64,000 nt of DNA from Leucaena leucocephala (taxonomy: Eukaryota > Streptophyta > Magnoliopsida > Fabales > Fabaceae), in the NCBI GenBank assembly GCA_037074615.1, contig CM073562.1:6123001-6187000 (forward strand), read 5' to 3'. The first letter of the stretch is position 1. Each line of letters opens with the position of its first letter. Below are positions 23,887-37,414 of the stretch, piece by piece. A program made the translations under genes and the position numbers. The notes under the pieces were generated by a model, which searched no databases, was not told the origin of the DNA, and was given only the letters and a program-made list of their open reading frames with translations.

Positions 23887-24759
23887 TACTTTTAACGGTA
23901 ATTTTACACTTTCAATTTTTTTACAACTATTTGTCGTAGTTCTGTCACTTTTGTCATTGTTCTCGGTCATGAAAACCATAAGATATCATTTAACTTCTTC
24001 ATTTGCTCATTTTTCTTTCTTTTTGGTTGTTTGTTGTTTAGAAATAGTAATACATCATATAGAATATCTTCCTTGTATTAAATACTTGATTTTTGTAGTG
24101 TTAGTTTGTCAATTGGTTCTTATTTATTTGTGGGTGCATTTTTACAATTTTTTCGAATTTGTGGGTGTCTTCTTGTGAATTGTTCAGTTGTTTGTTGTTT
24201 ATAAAATCATATAGCATATATTCCTTTATTAAAGACTTTATTTTTGTAGTGTTTGGACTGTTGGTTCCTATTTGTTTATAAATGTGTCTTTGTGAATTTT
24301 AAAAAATAACACATTATTATTGGATTTGTTTTCTTGTTAATATGCTTATTTAATACATTGGTTACTATTTGTTCAATACAGTGCCAATTTTTTATAGTGC
24401 TTATTTATTAATTAAGTCCTATTTGTTTAGTCAATACCTTTTAGTTGTTAATAAATTGCTAATTTTTCGTTGTGTTTGGTATTTTTATATTTTTTTGTTT
24501 GAGCAATGTGAGTATTATTTATGAAAGTTATAAATGTAGTTATTTGGTTCACAAGAAACTTGATGGGAAAGTTTGATGGATTTGATTATCATTTGGGATT
24601 GTTTATTATCATTGTGAATGAATTTTAGTGGATACCAACTAGTAATAAATTAGTTTATTATATGTAATAAATATTTATTTGATTACTAAATTGATTACAT
24701 TATTACTATTTTTTATTATTACCTTTATTTATTATTTTTTGAATAGGACATAGGCGGTT

Positions 24760-25900
24760 TAGGTCAGGATGGTTATATTTAGCAAGGTTCTGGTCAGCAA
24801 GGTAAGAAAAGAGGTAGAGGCATAACCTATATGAAACAAATGACAATGACAGATGAGGGGACCCAACCCACAAAGTTACTGGTGTAGTTTGATTATGACA
24901 CGAAGGTAATAGGTAAAAAAGAGTTATTGCTTAACAATTATGTCAACCATATTATATGTGGTAAGGTTAACATTGCGTAGCCAATTGGAGAGCGATAGTC
25001 TCGAAGATAATGATATGATTTTGAGGATATTTTGATACATTTCTAATTCTATATTTTACCTATCTAATTTAATTATTAATGAATTTTGTCCCTTATTATA
25101 GCTTCATTTTATTTATTTATTTTACTTCACTGTAGAAATATTTTGATATTCCCACCACAGCAAGCATGAGGCATAAGCTCTTAAACCGATGAACGGTAAA
25201 AAGACTTTAAGCCTAACCTTGCAAAGAACTACCTTTGAGGAAGTAATATGGGAGGGAATCCAAAAGACACACCCCAATGTTAGTGATAAAGCGTAGACAC
25301 TGTTTTGTCAACGGTGGGAAGAGGCTACTTATAAGGTTTGATGTGTGTCAACTTACATTTTAATTAATTTAGTTATTAATGAATGTACATTTTAATCAAC
25401 TAATCTAACTTTGTTTTATTTTCATAGGCTATGAGTAAGAAGAATAAGAAAATAGCCATGAAGAATATGTACTAGCATTATATGTCTTAGGGGGTACTGT
25501 GTTCTAGAAAGAAAATGATCGAAGAGCAGTTGTAGGCTTCACAACAAGCTGCTACATTAGACCCTGCTGCATCCATCCATCCAACGTCCATCTCGCTAAT
25601 AAAAATATAAGGTTGTGAGGGTTAAGAAAGGACATTATACATCACTCCAAATGTTGTTACTATTGTTAAGAGGATTGTAAGTAATTAATTTAAATAGTAA
25701 GAATTTATACATTATTATATGTTCTTCAGTTATTTTAACTTGATTGCTTGTATATTATAGGATACACTGAAGGAACAATTAATCCAAGGATCTTTCATTG
25801 TTAAAAAAGAAATGGATATCTTGGAGAAAGTGTTATGGCCTGGAATTTTAATAGATAAAATCAACTTAGCAAAGAAATATGTATATATTTGGTGCAGGAA
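24760..25900 (+). pseudogene. En/Spm-type transposase remnant
   Basis: Broken plus-strand frames resemble plant Transposase_24-type proteins: RGRGITYMKQM near 24815, a basic segment with WRK-like spacing near 25190-25340, and SKKNKKIAMKNMY... then RKKMIEEQ near 25432-25530. Several stops (TAG, TGA) and intron-like AT-rich gaps interrupt it. The match is from memory of the family pattern, so moderate only. Confidence 0.55.
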
Positions 25901-27071
25901 ATGTCAATGGGAACATGTTAGCAGAATAGTTTGGGGCAGAGAAGTTTAGCGTGAGGTCCCCTATTCGAACCCCAGCGCCTGTAAAAGGGAGAAGTTATTT
26001 TCATTTTTCTGACACGTGAAATTACCATTTTTCCCTCTGTCCTTTTTATTCATTCCACAAGCCTCCTTTTCGCTATTTTTAGACTAACAATAAGGTTAGA
26101 GGCAGAGGAAGTTTAAAGAAGGTCACGCGTCCTAGGGCCTACCGCCGTGAGTTCTTCCTCCGTCACCATGTCACTGTTGTTTTCAATCGTCATTGTCTGT
26201 GTTGACGCCGGTGAGGGTGGCTATCCTGATGTTCTTCCTCTACTGTGTCGAGCTCAACAGCTGCTGATATTTTTGTCCCCTGAGCCATAGTTCCTGCTGG
26301 TGGTTGTGCAACTAGAAGCTTCTCTTATTCCTTCTCTGTTTTGGGTTGGTGTTGCCGTTGCCGTTGTCACACTGTGTCATCAGTGCAGTGGGTGTATGTT
26401 AGGATATTGTAGTAGCTACAATACCTCAAGCTTCTTCCCCGTCTCCATTTGGTTTGCTATGGGTTGGCATCGTTGTCTCTGCTAATTAGCGTCCGTGGGA
26501 GCTCCATTGGGCTTTCTTCTTTATGTTTCAGCAGCGTCTGTTGACTTACCGCCATTGAAGCTGCTGTGTGGTGAATGGTAGTCAGCACTTTCCTCCTCTA
26601 TTGTCGTGTTGTGTTGCGGTGATTGTGGTGGTAAGTACAAGTCACTTTCTTTCTTCTAAATATTCATAACGGGATGTGGGGGTATGCTATTACCTGTTGC
26701 TCTATTTGGCAAGCCGTGAGGGTGGAAGAAATGGAAATGGATGAGAAGGAGTGGTTGTGGCACCTAAAACTGTGTATACGAGTGAATGTCTGTGTATTTT
26801 TGCTTGTTGTGCTGTGTTGATACTGATATGCTACTTGTGTTGTGTGTAATTGATGCCGGTAGGGAAGAGTTTGAAACCTTACTGCTATAGGTGTATGTAT
26901 ATACGTATATACTGTTGTTTTGGCTTGATATATATATGTATATATATGAGATGTTGTGGTTCTGGGTTCAAGGAATGGTGCTGCTGTTTTAGATGTTAAT
27001 TGTTGGAAGTTAAGTGTTGGAAATAAAAGATAAGGAAAATTATTGGAATGGTTGAGTATTAATAAGTATGG

Positions 27072-27115
<44 letters not shown>
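27072..27115. repeat. AT/TG compound microsatellite
   Basis: (AT)n followed by about thirteen TG units and further AT units. It produces a spurious His/Thr-rich open frame on the minus strand. Confidence 0.95.
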
Positions 27116-27116
<1 letters not shown>

Positions 27117-28181
27117 CATGATGCTGGGTATGCGTGGGTCTTGAATGGAAGGGAAGAATATGAATTTGACATAAAAGAGATGTATGGATTTATCAATTTT
27201 GAGATAAACACAAGTTTAAAGGAATTAAGTTTATATTAGAAATAATGAGCTTTAAGTTGCATTGTATAAAAGATCTTTTATGTTGAACTTGGGACTGTTA
27301 CTGAGAAAATGTGTATGTTACAAACCTAAATTACTTTTGGAAGTAACTATATTCTGTGTGAAAGCATGCTATTTTGGAGGAAATGGAGAAGGTGTTAATA
27401 TAAAATTTTTGGAATATTCAAGTATTAACAACTATATGTGTGACTTGTGGTGGTTGTGTTAAATAAAAAGCATTATGAGATAAAAGAGCTGAATAGCACT
27501 CTTAGATGGAATATGGAATTTAACAGTTTGAAAAAAGAAATAAAGATAAGACTTCTAGTGAATGATTATGGTTGTTTGCAAAGATTGAAATTGTCAAATT
27601 GTGGTTTATGTATGTTAGCTTATGGAATGCTTTATTTTTAGGATTTAGGGAAATTAAGGGAGAATGATATTTTGAAGTTTAGAGCAAGAGTAAGTTATAT
27701 TAGAGAATTTCAGGTTAGTAAATAATGTTCTCTAAAATTTATACAAATGCATTATCATTTTAAATGTTGAATTTTAAATATAAATTACGAAAAATAAATT
27801 TTATGAAAGTATGGTTTAAATCTTTAGAAATGATTTTCTTTCGATTAGTTTACAAATGAATTATGATTATGTATGAAAATGGATGAATAAACTTTTGAAA
27901 AGATTTTGGCAAAAGTTGCATTGAACTGATGTTATTCATAAAATATATTCTTATGCGAATTTCATATATTTTTATAGTAACTTGATTTTAAATGTACATG
28001 CTAGGGTTTTTGAGATTCAAAGTGGTTTTTACCAACGGCTATGGCATTGAAATGGTTGAGATTATTACATGTGAAATAAACCCCATGCATGATGGAAATG
28101 TTTTAGAAAGGATGGAATACAGAATGTTGATTGCTAACAGTAGTGCTGTTAGTCCTTGGTGCACCTTGATTACTCGAGCTT

Positions 28182-28465
28182 GACAGTTAGTGGCCTTGAG
28201 CCACCAAAATTATTTCATGGGATTTATTCTCGCGACAGTTAGTGGCCTTGAGCCACTAGAATTATTTCGTGAGATTTATTCTCGCGGCAGTTATTGCCCT
28301 TGAGCCACCAGAATTATTTTGTGAGATTCATTCTCGCGACAGTTAGCAGCTTTGAGCCGCTAGAATGGTTATTTACTCTTGTGGACTGTGTGTCCACATC
28401 TGTATTAGTGGCTTTAAGCCGCCAGAATGGTTAGTTACCTTAGTAGACTGTGTGTCCACATCTAT
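28182..28465 (+). repeat. 52-bp tandem array with hairpin motif
   Basis: Units start at 28182, 28234, 28286 and 28338, exactly 52 bases apart, each with GTGGCCTTGAGCCAC or a variant able to fold on itself. Two further, changed units follow, each ending GACTGTGTGTCCACATCT (around 28384 and 28447). It lies near the 3' part of the putative LTR. Confidence 0.9.
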
Positions 28466-29179
28466 TTTTATTTTGTTGAAGTCCTATAGAAAGAGTATAG
28501 TTTTTTTTAGGATTGTTTTAAAGCAATCGATTTGAAATGACTCTTTCAAATTGTTTTCCCTAAAAGAACACGTTTACAAAAAAGTTTGCATTAAAATACG
28601 AGATGTTATTTGAAACATGTTTATTTATTGTTTACTTCCGCACTCTTTAAATCATGTTTCTTATTTTTGGGACGTTATTCACGAGTAGATTATTTTGCCT
28701 CAGATAGTGCAGGTGACCCTAATCCTCCCGCTGAACAGTGAAGACCCTTATCACAGATCCGAAGCGTTGTTTTTGAACAAGATTGATTTTAATGTAATAA
28801 TCTTTATTAAGTACTTGTGTTATTTTGATAAATGGATAAATGCTCCACATAGACCTTAGAAAAGATTATGTTTATTTTTTAAAAATGTTATGGAAACTTT
28901 GAACGTTGTATTTGAGGTTTTAGGCTTTCAGAATGTGAGACTATTCATATTCTATGCCGATCACAGTCCAAATTTTAGGACGTGACAGAAAGCTATTAGG
29001 AGGCCTAAGCATATAGGTTGAGTAAGAGGGGGGCCCAAATGAGTTATCTAAAAAGACTTTTTTGGCTCCTCTTCATGAAGAAGTAGTGAGCTTCCACAGA
29101 TATGGTGTCCAGAAAAGGTTCAAGATGAACTTTTTGTTCAACTTACTATATAACTTACTTCATAGCATCAAGCAAAGTT

Positions 29180-29320
29180 GCAAAGGATGCGCGAGGAAAT
29201 AGATACTAGACTCCAACAAGTTGTCGATTACAGGCTCAATGAGGCTATGAATGCCAGACTCAACCAAGCTATGATGATGATGGGCTTCCCCACTGTCTTC
29301 CAATGTTAAAAGGTAAAAGA
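29180..29320 (+). pseudogene. Transposase C-terminal coiled-coil remnant
   Basis: The plus strand reads MREEIDTRLQQVVDYRLNEA then MNARLNQAMMMMGFP, a heptad-like helical segment as found near the C-terminus of plant CACTA transposase proteins. It continues the transposase after the nested LTR. It is followed by stops and no longer joined to the rest. Confidence 0.45.
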
Positions 29321-30084
29321 TATTCACTTCTTTCCTAGGGACATTTAATTGTATTTTATCTTGAGTAATTTCTTTCATATTTTTCAGGCTCTCCTATGGT
29401 GACAATTGGTAAGACAACAACAATAAGAAAGAGAAGTTTGTCTCCCAACGATCTAATCCTAACCCTAACTTTAACTAAACTGAAGATAATGGACAAGAAG
29501 ATGGTATCTTCATTATGATAGACAAAAGAACTACAATAGAAGATAGAAGATAATTCCACATGGCAGAGCGAAGGTGACAATACATGCTATCAAAAAGTTT
29601 TTGGCACTATATCGGTTCCTTGCCCCATTGACGAGGTCCATATATTGGACGACGCTCTAGGGAAGTTTCTTCTGTGGCCAATAAATTTGATCAAATTGAG
29701 GAAGGGGATCACACCAGAGCCTGAATCATAGAAAGTGCTAGAGAAGGTATGACAGAAGCTGAAGCTAGAGACAACAAAAATAGACAATCTCCAACCTCTT
29801 CATCGGAACATATCCTCGAGATATAACAATATGGCCACTCTTCATACTCTAGCAGATAATATAGAGGAATGACATAGTGCAATTCTTAAATTTTAAGTAC
29901 AGAGGAGCCTTATAAATTTACCCTAAATAGGAATGATATAGTACAATTCCTAAATTTCTATATCATGGATTTAGCTGTCATCCAATTAGCCATATCATCT
30001 AGTTGTAAATTTACAACCTCATCCAGTTGCAAATTTATTTTAATACTTTATGTTTTACCATTTACATACTGACTCCTTTCTCTT

Positions 30085-30420
30085 TTGAACAACAACCACT
30101 TCTATCGTAAATTCCTGAACAAAGCAAAAGGAGACATATATGGCTTCTTATGTCCACAAAAGGTCCATGAGACAAGTACCGATAGGAGCTCAAGGATAAT
30201 ATACATGGTCGATATCATGATCCGAATCAAAATGACGATATATTTTGCACCTTACATTAAAGGGTAAGTATACTTTTATACTTGGCATACACATATACAT
30301 ATTATAATAAAATCATATATAATGTTGATATTTTATAGTATGTATTGGACTCTACTTGTCATTGCCCCTTAAGACAATATGGAGTACTAGTTTGATTTAA
30401 TGTTTGAACAGACAGATGCT
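30085..30420 (+). pseudogene. Ulp1-like cysteine protease remnant of the CACTA element
   Basis: The plus strand reads KGDIYGFLCPQKVHE, then MTIYFAPYIKG (to 30267), and after an intron-like gap MYWTLLVIAP*DNMEY*FD (about 30339-30395). This follows the order IYGFLDPQ, YLAPY, HWTLLVI seen in Ulp1-type peptidase domains carried by plant CACTA elements. The usual His before Trp is Tyr here, and two stops follow, so it is dead. Confidence 0.55.
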
Positions 30421-32313
30421 GAGATTGTATATCCATTGTCAACACGTGAGTATTTTCTTTATAGATTTATTAAGCATAAAATTTAGAAGTTATATGATAT
30501 CTTTTTTTCAATTGGGGATAGGGCTATACAAGGCGTCAATCTTTTTTGAGCTCATACACATGGTACTAATCCTACATAGATTTTTTCTCTAGTAAGTTGT
30601 TTTCAACTAATTAAGTTTCATTTTTTATAAATTTAGAAAGTATAAAGTTTAATATTCCCTAATGTGATCTATATTTTTTTATTTTGTTAGTATCACTGAC
30701 AACCTGGCAGTATTGAATGTAGACGCTATGTGATCTATTACATTCACCAAATCAATTAGATATGGCTCACGAAGAACTTACATGAGATATGAAGATGACA
30801 CTATTAATATTAAATGATTCCTCAATTTATTCACATCTTTAATACTTACCTATTACTTCTAATTTGCAGTCATTCGATAATAACACAAGCTATGAGGATA
30901 TCCTAATCGACTTTTTGAGGGATGATTTGACAAGAAAAATACTTTTATACATGACTTGAAGATGAAGTACTTGTCAAATGTTGTGAATATTTGGTCAATA
31001 GCTTTTTAACTTATTTAGAATTAATCATTCAACAATTTCCTTCTTATATATATGATGTACAAAGACCTATTTGGTTCATTGCAAGATTACCAATTTAGAT
31101 TATTTTATTACCATGTAGATTTTCGCATTGATGACTTTATACTTTACTGTCTGAGATTAGTATGTCTTGATTATGCTAAAAATAAGATGGTATAAAATAA
31201 AAAATTAATAAAAAACAAAAAATATACTTTTCTACGGCAATTAAACTGAAAACCATTGTGAAAAGGTTAAAAATAAAAAAAATAAAAAAAGTTTTCTACA
31301 GTAGTTTTAGGCAAAAACACTATGAAAAGCTAATTTTTAACGTCGGTTACAAACCGCCATTAAAAGGTTGAGTTATAATTGCGGTAGAATTTATATCGCT
31401 CACAAACTGTTATAAAAATTCACTTTTAACTGTCATTAAAGGCTTGTTTTCCAATAGTGTACAAGTTGTTTCAAACGGTTATATTAGTAATCACAAAGAA
31501 TTTCAAAAGTATATCCTAAATTACTTTTCACAAGTTAATATAGCTCTTAAAAATTAAGGTTAAAGGCTATTTTTTTCTTCAAATTATTCTCCAAAAGGAA
31601 CTAGAAATCATAAATTATCAAGTGGTACAATTTTTTATGCAATTAAATGGTACATTGTCACCCCTAAAGTATATAATAAAAAGGGTGTGATGTTGTCTTT
31701 TCATATTTTTATCTTCCGTTAAACATCCATTATTTTGACGATTAGCTGACCGAGACAATTATTAAAAAAAATAGTGTAAGGACAAAAGTACGCTCAAGCT
31801 TTAAAAAGTATTATTAAAAAAATAACCCCAAAATTTATTATTAAAAAGACATCAACTTTCAAACATTTATGTATATAGAACTTAATTTTTATGGTAAAAA
31901 AATACATTAAATAAAAAACTTAATGCATATACATGAAGCACCTTATTACAATGAACATATCGATATTATGCATGTTTTTGTTAATAATTACAGATTATAA
32001 ATGTGAGGTTTTGAAGTCACTCCCAATTTGGTTGGAGGTTGGTCAACTATATACGTTTGTGTGAAACTGTTCACAGTTCATACCTTCACAAAAGCAAAAT
32101 TAAAGGATCCAAGATTTTAATTAAAACGGTCCTAGGTATTTACAGGAATCCAAAATAAATCATATTTATTCATTACTTGTCAATAGTAGAGCTTTATATG
32201 ATTTTTATAGATATATACTATATTAGCTTTTTAAAATATTGTCTTCGGCTGCTTTTTATTGCACAGCTGATGAAATGCACAATAAATTATCATACGCAGA
32301 TACTTTAAAGCTC

Positions 32314-32315
<2 letters not shown>

Positions 32316-32366
<51 letters not shown>
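32316..32366. repeat. (AT)25 microsatellite
   Basis: Longest uninterrupted AT repeat of the window. Confidence 0.98.
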
Positions 32367-32371
<5 letters not shown>

Positions 32372-34844
32372 TATATTTTCTAGGAGTATACGTTATTTAA
32401 ACTATGTCGAATAAAATATAATTACTCAATTGAAATCACTAAGGAAGACCCATCAAGAATTCATATGATTAAGAGTTACTAATTAGTTTATTTTTATTTT
32501 ATTGTGTTTTATTTGTTTATTTAGGATCTTTTGGATATTATTTTATTTTTATGTCATATCGTGGGCTGTTTTATATTTAGAATAAATTTATTGGGTATAA
32601 GTTGCTAAATAGGGATCTCAAGGATAGTATATTATCTTTGATTTAATTTAGATGGCATCATATCCTCTATATCTTTAGAGTATTTTAGATTATTTGCTTA
32701 AAATCTTTAGAATCATTCGGATTAGTGATTTTCTCTATTTAAAGACTAAGTTCTATTCAGTTTTTTTAGATCATTAATAAGAATATGTTTTTTCAAGTAT
32801 TTACTTGTGTTTTTGTATTCTTAGTAGAATACATTTAGGTTACAAGAGTGTGATCAACTCTTATGGAGCCTTTTTATAACTAAAGATTTAGAGATGAGTT
32901 CTTCTAGAGCTTTAGTCGATCATAAATTTCTATTCTTATAATCTTTATTTTGTATTTCTTGATTCCTAGAGGAATCCCGTATCAACAACATATTTTAATT
33001 TTAGTTGCTTAATGACTCATATAAAAAAATAATATTTTACTTTATTTTTGAGAAAAAATAAATATCTTAATTTTGTTTATTTTTTTTATTTTTTCAAATT
33101 AAATTTTTATTTTTTTAAAAAATAAAATAAATCATAAATTTTTATATGAATCATCATTGGAGTTGTTGTATTTTAATTAGATAAAGTTTAGATAATGTAT
33201 CACTCCTAAAATATATAAATATTTCTCATATATATTATCCGTGAATTCAAATGAAATGTATTTCATTTAATAAAATTATTTGATTCAAGCTATATTTTTT
33301 GAAATTTTTAATCAACTAATTGAAAAAAAATATTTTTAATCCTTTTACATTAAATTCCATTTTAATCCTTTAATTTTATTAAGTTTATTTTTATCCTTTT
33401 ATCTTTCAGAACATGTTAAAAGTAAATAAGTAAATTAACAGTAAAATTACGTGTAATTATATTCAAACCAATTCAGCAGAATAAATCCAACTTACCATTA
33501 TTAATTTTCATTGATTCATTTTATCTTACTTTTAAAATATTAAAATTAATTATCACAATTTTAAGAAAGCCTAGATTTACTATGCACTCATAAAAAATTT
33601 GAATTTAAAATTTTTAGGTTGTTATTTATACAACACAAGTTGCTATCATTGCATAGATAATTTCTTCTTGTTGTTGTCTTTTTTTAAAAAAAACAAATTG
33701 TTTGTACTTAATGGTGGCCATTAAACGAAGACAGGAACAAAACACTGGTAGGTGAGATGATGTCGATATAAAAAATATAAAATTTATAATAATTATATAC
33801 AATAAAGAGTTAAAATGAAATCTATATATTAAGGAGAGTTGAACTACGTTTTAAGTCTGATAAAAAATAGCAGAGGAGAACTATGAAAAAATATTTAGTA
33901 AAATTATCAAACTAAACCTTTCAATCAATGATATATATTTAAAACAAGAATTGTTGATAGAGCATATTAATAAAATCTGATACATATAATCAACCCTACC
34001 TAATATTCAATCAAGTTAATTATACTAGTTAATAAACAGTTAATATAGGTTCTCTAGGTTGAATGAATTTAATTTCTTAAAAAAGTTAAATAATAAATTT
34101 GGAGAGCTGGCCATTTTTTCTTCCTGATGAATTGGCTTAAAAAAATTGCACTTCAACATTTTCTATAATTAACAGTGTAAAGAAAGATTTCCTTTTTAAA
34201 AGTTAATTAATAAAAATAAATTTTATAAAATTTAAGAACTAAAACAAAACATGCAATAAACATATAAGGAACTAAAATTATACTTTTTTACAATATAAAA
34301 ACTATGAAAAATCCCTTAATATATGTAAGAAATAAGAAAGATTTAGTGTATCAAAAAGAAATAAGGAATGTTTAAGAAAAAATTACACAATTTGAAAACA
34401 AAATAAATTAAAATATTATATTTAATATCAAAATAAATTTCTATATTATCTCTTATATTTAAAATTATATGAGTATTGTTTATAAACCATAAACATTAAA
34501 ATCATCAATTTAATTTGGTCGGTTATAAGAAGAAGTGATTGGTGGGCGTCTTTAATTTGGCCAATCAACTTCAAAATTTTAAAAATTAATTGTTCATCAC
34601 TTCATTGCCATGCAGTTAAGCCCTACGTACTACTACTGTACAATTACAGTTACCTGCTCAATAGATGTTAATCATAAATATGAATGTGTATATTAATGGT
34701 CAATAGAGACTAGACTTTAGGTAATGTAATATTCATTGACTTCCCTATAAAAATAATAATAGCATTAAATTATTTAATTTAAATGTCTTTTTTATAAGTT
34801 TTGTTTTTTTAGGGTAGATATAATATACAGAGGTTTACACTAGT

Positions 34845-34870
34845 TATATATATATATATATATATATATA
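34845..34870. repeat. (TA)13 microsatellite
   Basis: Uninterrupted TA repeat. Confidence 0.95.
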
Positions 34871-37074
34871 ATAAGATACTCGTAGAATTTATTGTTACTG
34901 AATAATTATTTTATATTATGTAGTTTTTTTTTTTTTTGCCGTCGTTATTATATAGTTCACTTGTATACGGGCTTCAATTATTTTTTCAACATATTATATT
35001 ATTATGTATTCATATTGAAATTTTAAATTTAAATCTAGCACATTTTAGGGATGATATATTATTTATATTTTAGAAGAATGTATATATTAAATTTTAGAGA
35101 GATTATGTATAACCTAACAAAAAAATTGGGAAAATGTCTCCTATCAAAAAAAAATATTGTAAGAAGGAATTCATTTAAAATACCAATATGCTATGTACAC
35201 AAAAAGTTTTAGAATACTAATATTTTCTATATATAAAACTTATCAAAATTTTCTTATCAATAAAATTTTCACTGAGATTTTTTTTGTAATTTTCTCTAAT
35301 TTAGCATATATATATATGTGTGTGTGTACTTTATTTCTAGACAGATATAGTTTAAACTAAAATTCATGGTCAAGGACTTATAAATAATATATTATTTTAA
35401 TTAATTTTATAATATATGTTAAATATTAATTGATTTAAAATTGCCACGTGCATAGGAATATACTAAATCTACAGTATCTATGGATTTTAACATATTGCAT
35501 GATATTATATGAATTTTTTAATGTACGTTCTAAAGAAAAAAGCTCCTGTGCAATTGCAATTGGAAGGATTACTACTAGTTTATTTCAAAATTGAAATTTA
35601 GTCTGAAAAAAAATTATTGGGATGGATTCAGTCAGCTTCTCCATTGACTCATTTTTATTTTTTTATGTAAATTACAAAAGGATACTTAAGAAAAACGTTT
35701 TGAGCAAATCATTAGAAAATAAAAATTTATAATAATCTATATATATAAATGATACTCTAAATCGCCCTTTTCATATTATATAAATATTATCACTTACAAA
35801 TAAATAATGTATGAATCTAGGGATACTCTTTGCTCTTCATACGTGCGAGAGAGATTAGTCTTTAACTCTCCTAATCAATTGAGGATACTTCTAATCTAAA
35901 AGAAAATGTAAGAAACTCATATTATTATGTAAACATTGTTAAAAAAAAATCCCTTATTACAAAATTCATTACCATAAAATATCTAAAAACTTAGATCCTT
36001 GAGTAGATATAACTCATCTTTAATGGGTATATCTCTTCAGTTGTGCGTAATATATTTTCAACTATATATAAATATATTTTATTTTATATATATTTAAAAA
36101 TAAATTAAACATAATTAAATAAGAGTTACTCACTGAAGATAAGTTATTTCTAGATTTTTAAACAAATTTCAAATAAATTTAGACAATGAATTTTCAGCAT
36201 TTTTTCCTATTATTATTTGCATAATGTATGCCACCCATATTATTTTTATAATTTTAAAACTTTTATGCAAATAAATATATTTCAGAAATAAATAGATGAT
36301 TAGACCGGGTTTGGTTAACATCATCATCATGGCAGCCAGCTTAGCATTGGGTTTCACTTACTAGCTAGCAATGAATAATCTTATCTGTATTAATAATAGC
36401 AATAATAGTATTTTTTTTGTTTATAAATTTTAATATGTTATGCAAGATCATCGATTTTTTTAATTAAAAAATAATATCATTTTCATGATTTATCAGTTGA
36501 GAAGTCATTATAAGAATTGCACAAAAATATTTCTTGCACGTATAGGCACATGTGCCAACACATTGTACAAAAAATTGAATATAAGATCCTTTCTATACTA
36601 TGGTTAATCCAATTAATCAAAGCTTATATTTAACCGTTTCTTGTTGCCATATAAATCACATAACCAATCAAATTAATTAAAATTGATATATAATATTTCA
36701 TATTTTTTTTCACATACCTACTTCTGTCTTATACTAAGTTCATTTACATAAGATTGCGTCCAAGTAATCGATACTGAGTTGGTTCACGCTAGAAATTTGA
36801 CTCAACTTGATCCAATTTAACTCATCTTGGGTTAAGGTCTTACAAATAAATAAAAAATATTAGTGTTAGAGTTTTATATTTATGTAATTTAACTCAACTT
36901 GATCCAATTAAATTAATTGAGATTGCTAATATAATTTTCAAGGAGTACTTAATGACGTATAAAAATATTCATAGTACTAAAATTTTGGATCAATTATTCA
37001 ATAACAAGTTGAAACAATAGTTCAAGGGTTAGCTATATTAAACCAGAATTATCTCATTTATAATTAAAATAATA

Positions 37075-37373
37075 TTCTTTCAGTTCATTTTTATAAGAGA
37101 TACTTGTAATTTTTTAGTATGACTTGTTTCTATTTATGAGAGATACCTAGAGGTTTCTAACAATTATTTTTATTAATTTTCTATTTTTCCTCCATTTAAT
37201 TGCTTATATTAATATTTTTACATTTATCATCTCTCTTTTGCACATTTTTTTTCTAATAATTTGCTTATTCACTCTTATACCCTCCGCATAAATAATAATA
37301 ATTTAAAAAAATATTATATTTTTTATATATTTATTGTCTATAACTAATTTTTTTTAAAAGAGAATGAAGGGAG
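37075..37373. mobile_element. Stowaway-like MITE, 299 bp
   Basis: Left end TTCTTTCAGTTCATTTTTAT and inverted right end CTCCCTTCATTCTCTTTTAA are similar, with TA at 37073-37074 and 37374-37375. It is AT-rich and non-coding. Confidence 0.65.
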
Positions 37374-37414
37374 TATAATGTAATTAAACTATACAAAAAT
37401 GTTTATACATAAAA

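Larger units (their letters stand above)
25902..28987 (+). mobile_element. Probable solo LTR (Gypsy/Tekay-like) nested in the CACTA element
   Basis: It starts TGTCA and ends TGACA, a perfect inverted end. Flanks share only GAAA (25898-25901 and 28988-28991), so the borders are provisional. Its end, with CCGATCACAGTCC and GGACGTGACA, resembles long plant Gypsy LTRs of Tekay type. It interrupts the transposase remnant. It holds a GC-richer part (26100-26620), a TG microsatellite and a 52-bp tandem array. A tRNA-like box TTCGAACCCCAGC lies at 25973-25985 without a full tRNA. Confidence 0.55.
23634..31459 (+). mobile_element. Decayed CACTA (En/Spm-type) transposon
   Basis: Left end TACTACAAAAAAA and right end CCAATAGTG (inverse CACTATTGG) fit CACTA termini with one change. 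Both are flanked by TAC (23631-23633 and 31460-31462), the 3-bp duplication of this family. Subterminal palindromes occur at the left (23819-23886), and Acg/Cgt-type short repeats such as AACGTCGGTTACAAACCGCC at the right (31310-31450). Inside are transposase-like (24800-25900), coiled-coil (29180-29310) and Ulp1-like protease (30085-30420) remnants, all on the plus strand, plus a nested LTR (25902-28987). Confidence 0.82.
31460..37072. other. Gene-free AT-rich region
   Basis: I see no gene, RNA or clear mobile element, only AT microsatellites at 32316 and 34845. The frame at 36169-36357 has no recognisable features. Confidence 0.65.

Noticed and set aside
23879..24178. 99-residue hydrophobic plus-strand frame
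   Set aside because: It lies in the CACTA 5' region, T-rich, and looks like random hydrophobic translation of AT-rich DNA.
25973..25985. tRNA-like B-box TTCGAACCCCAGC
   Set aside because: No acceptor stem, anticodon arm or matching A-box could be folded, so it is not a tRNA gene.
26664..27119. 151-residue minus-strand open frame rich in His, Thr and Ile
   Set aside because: It starts in a TG/AT microsatellite and shows no domain; it lies in a putative LTR.
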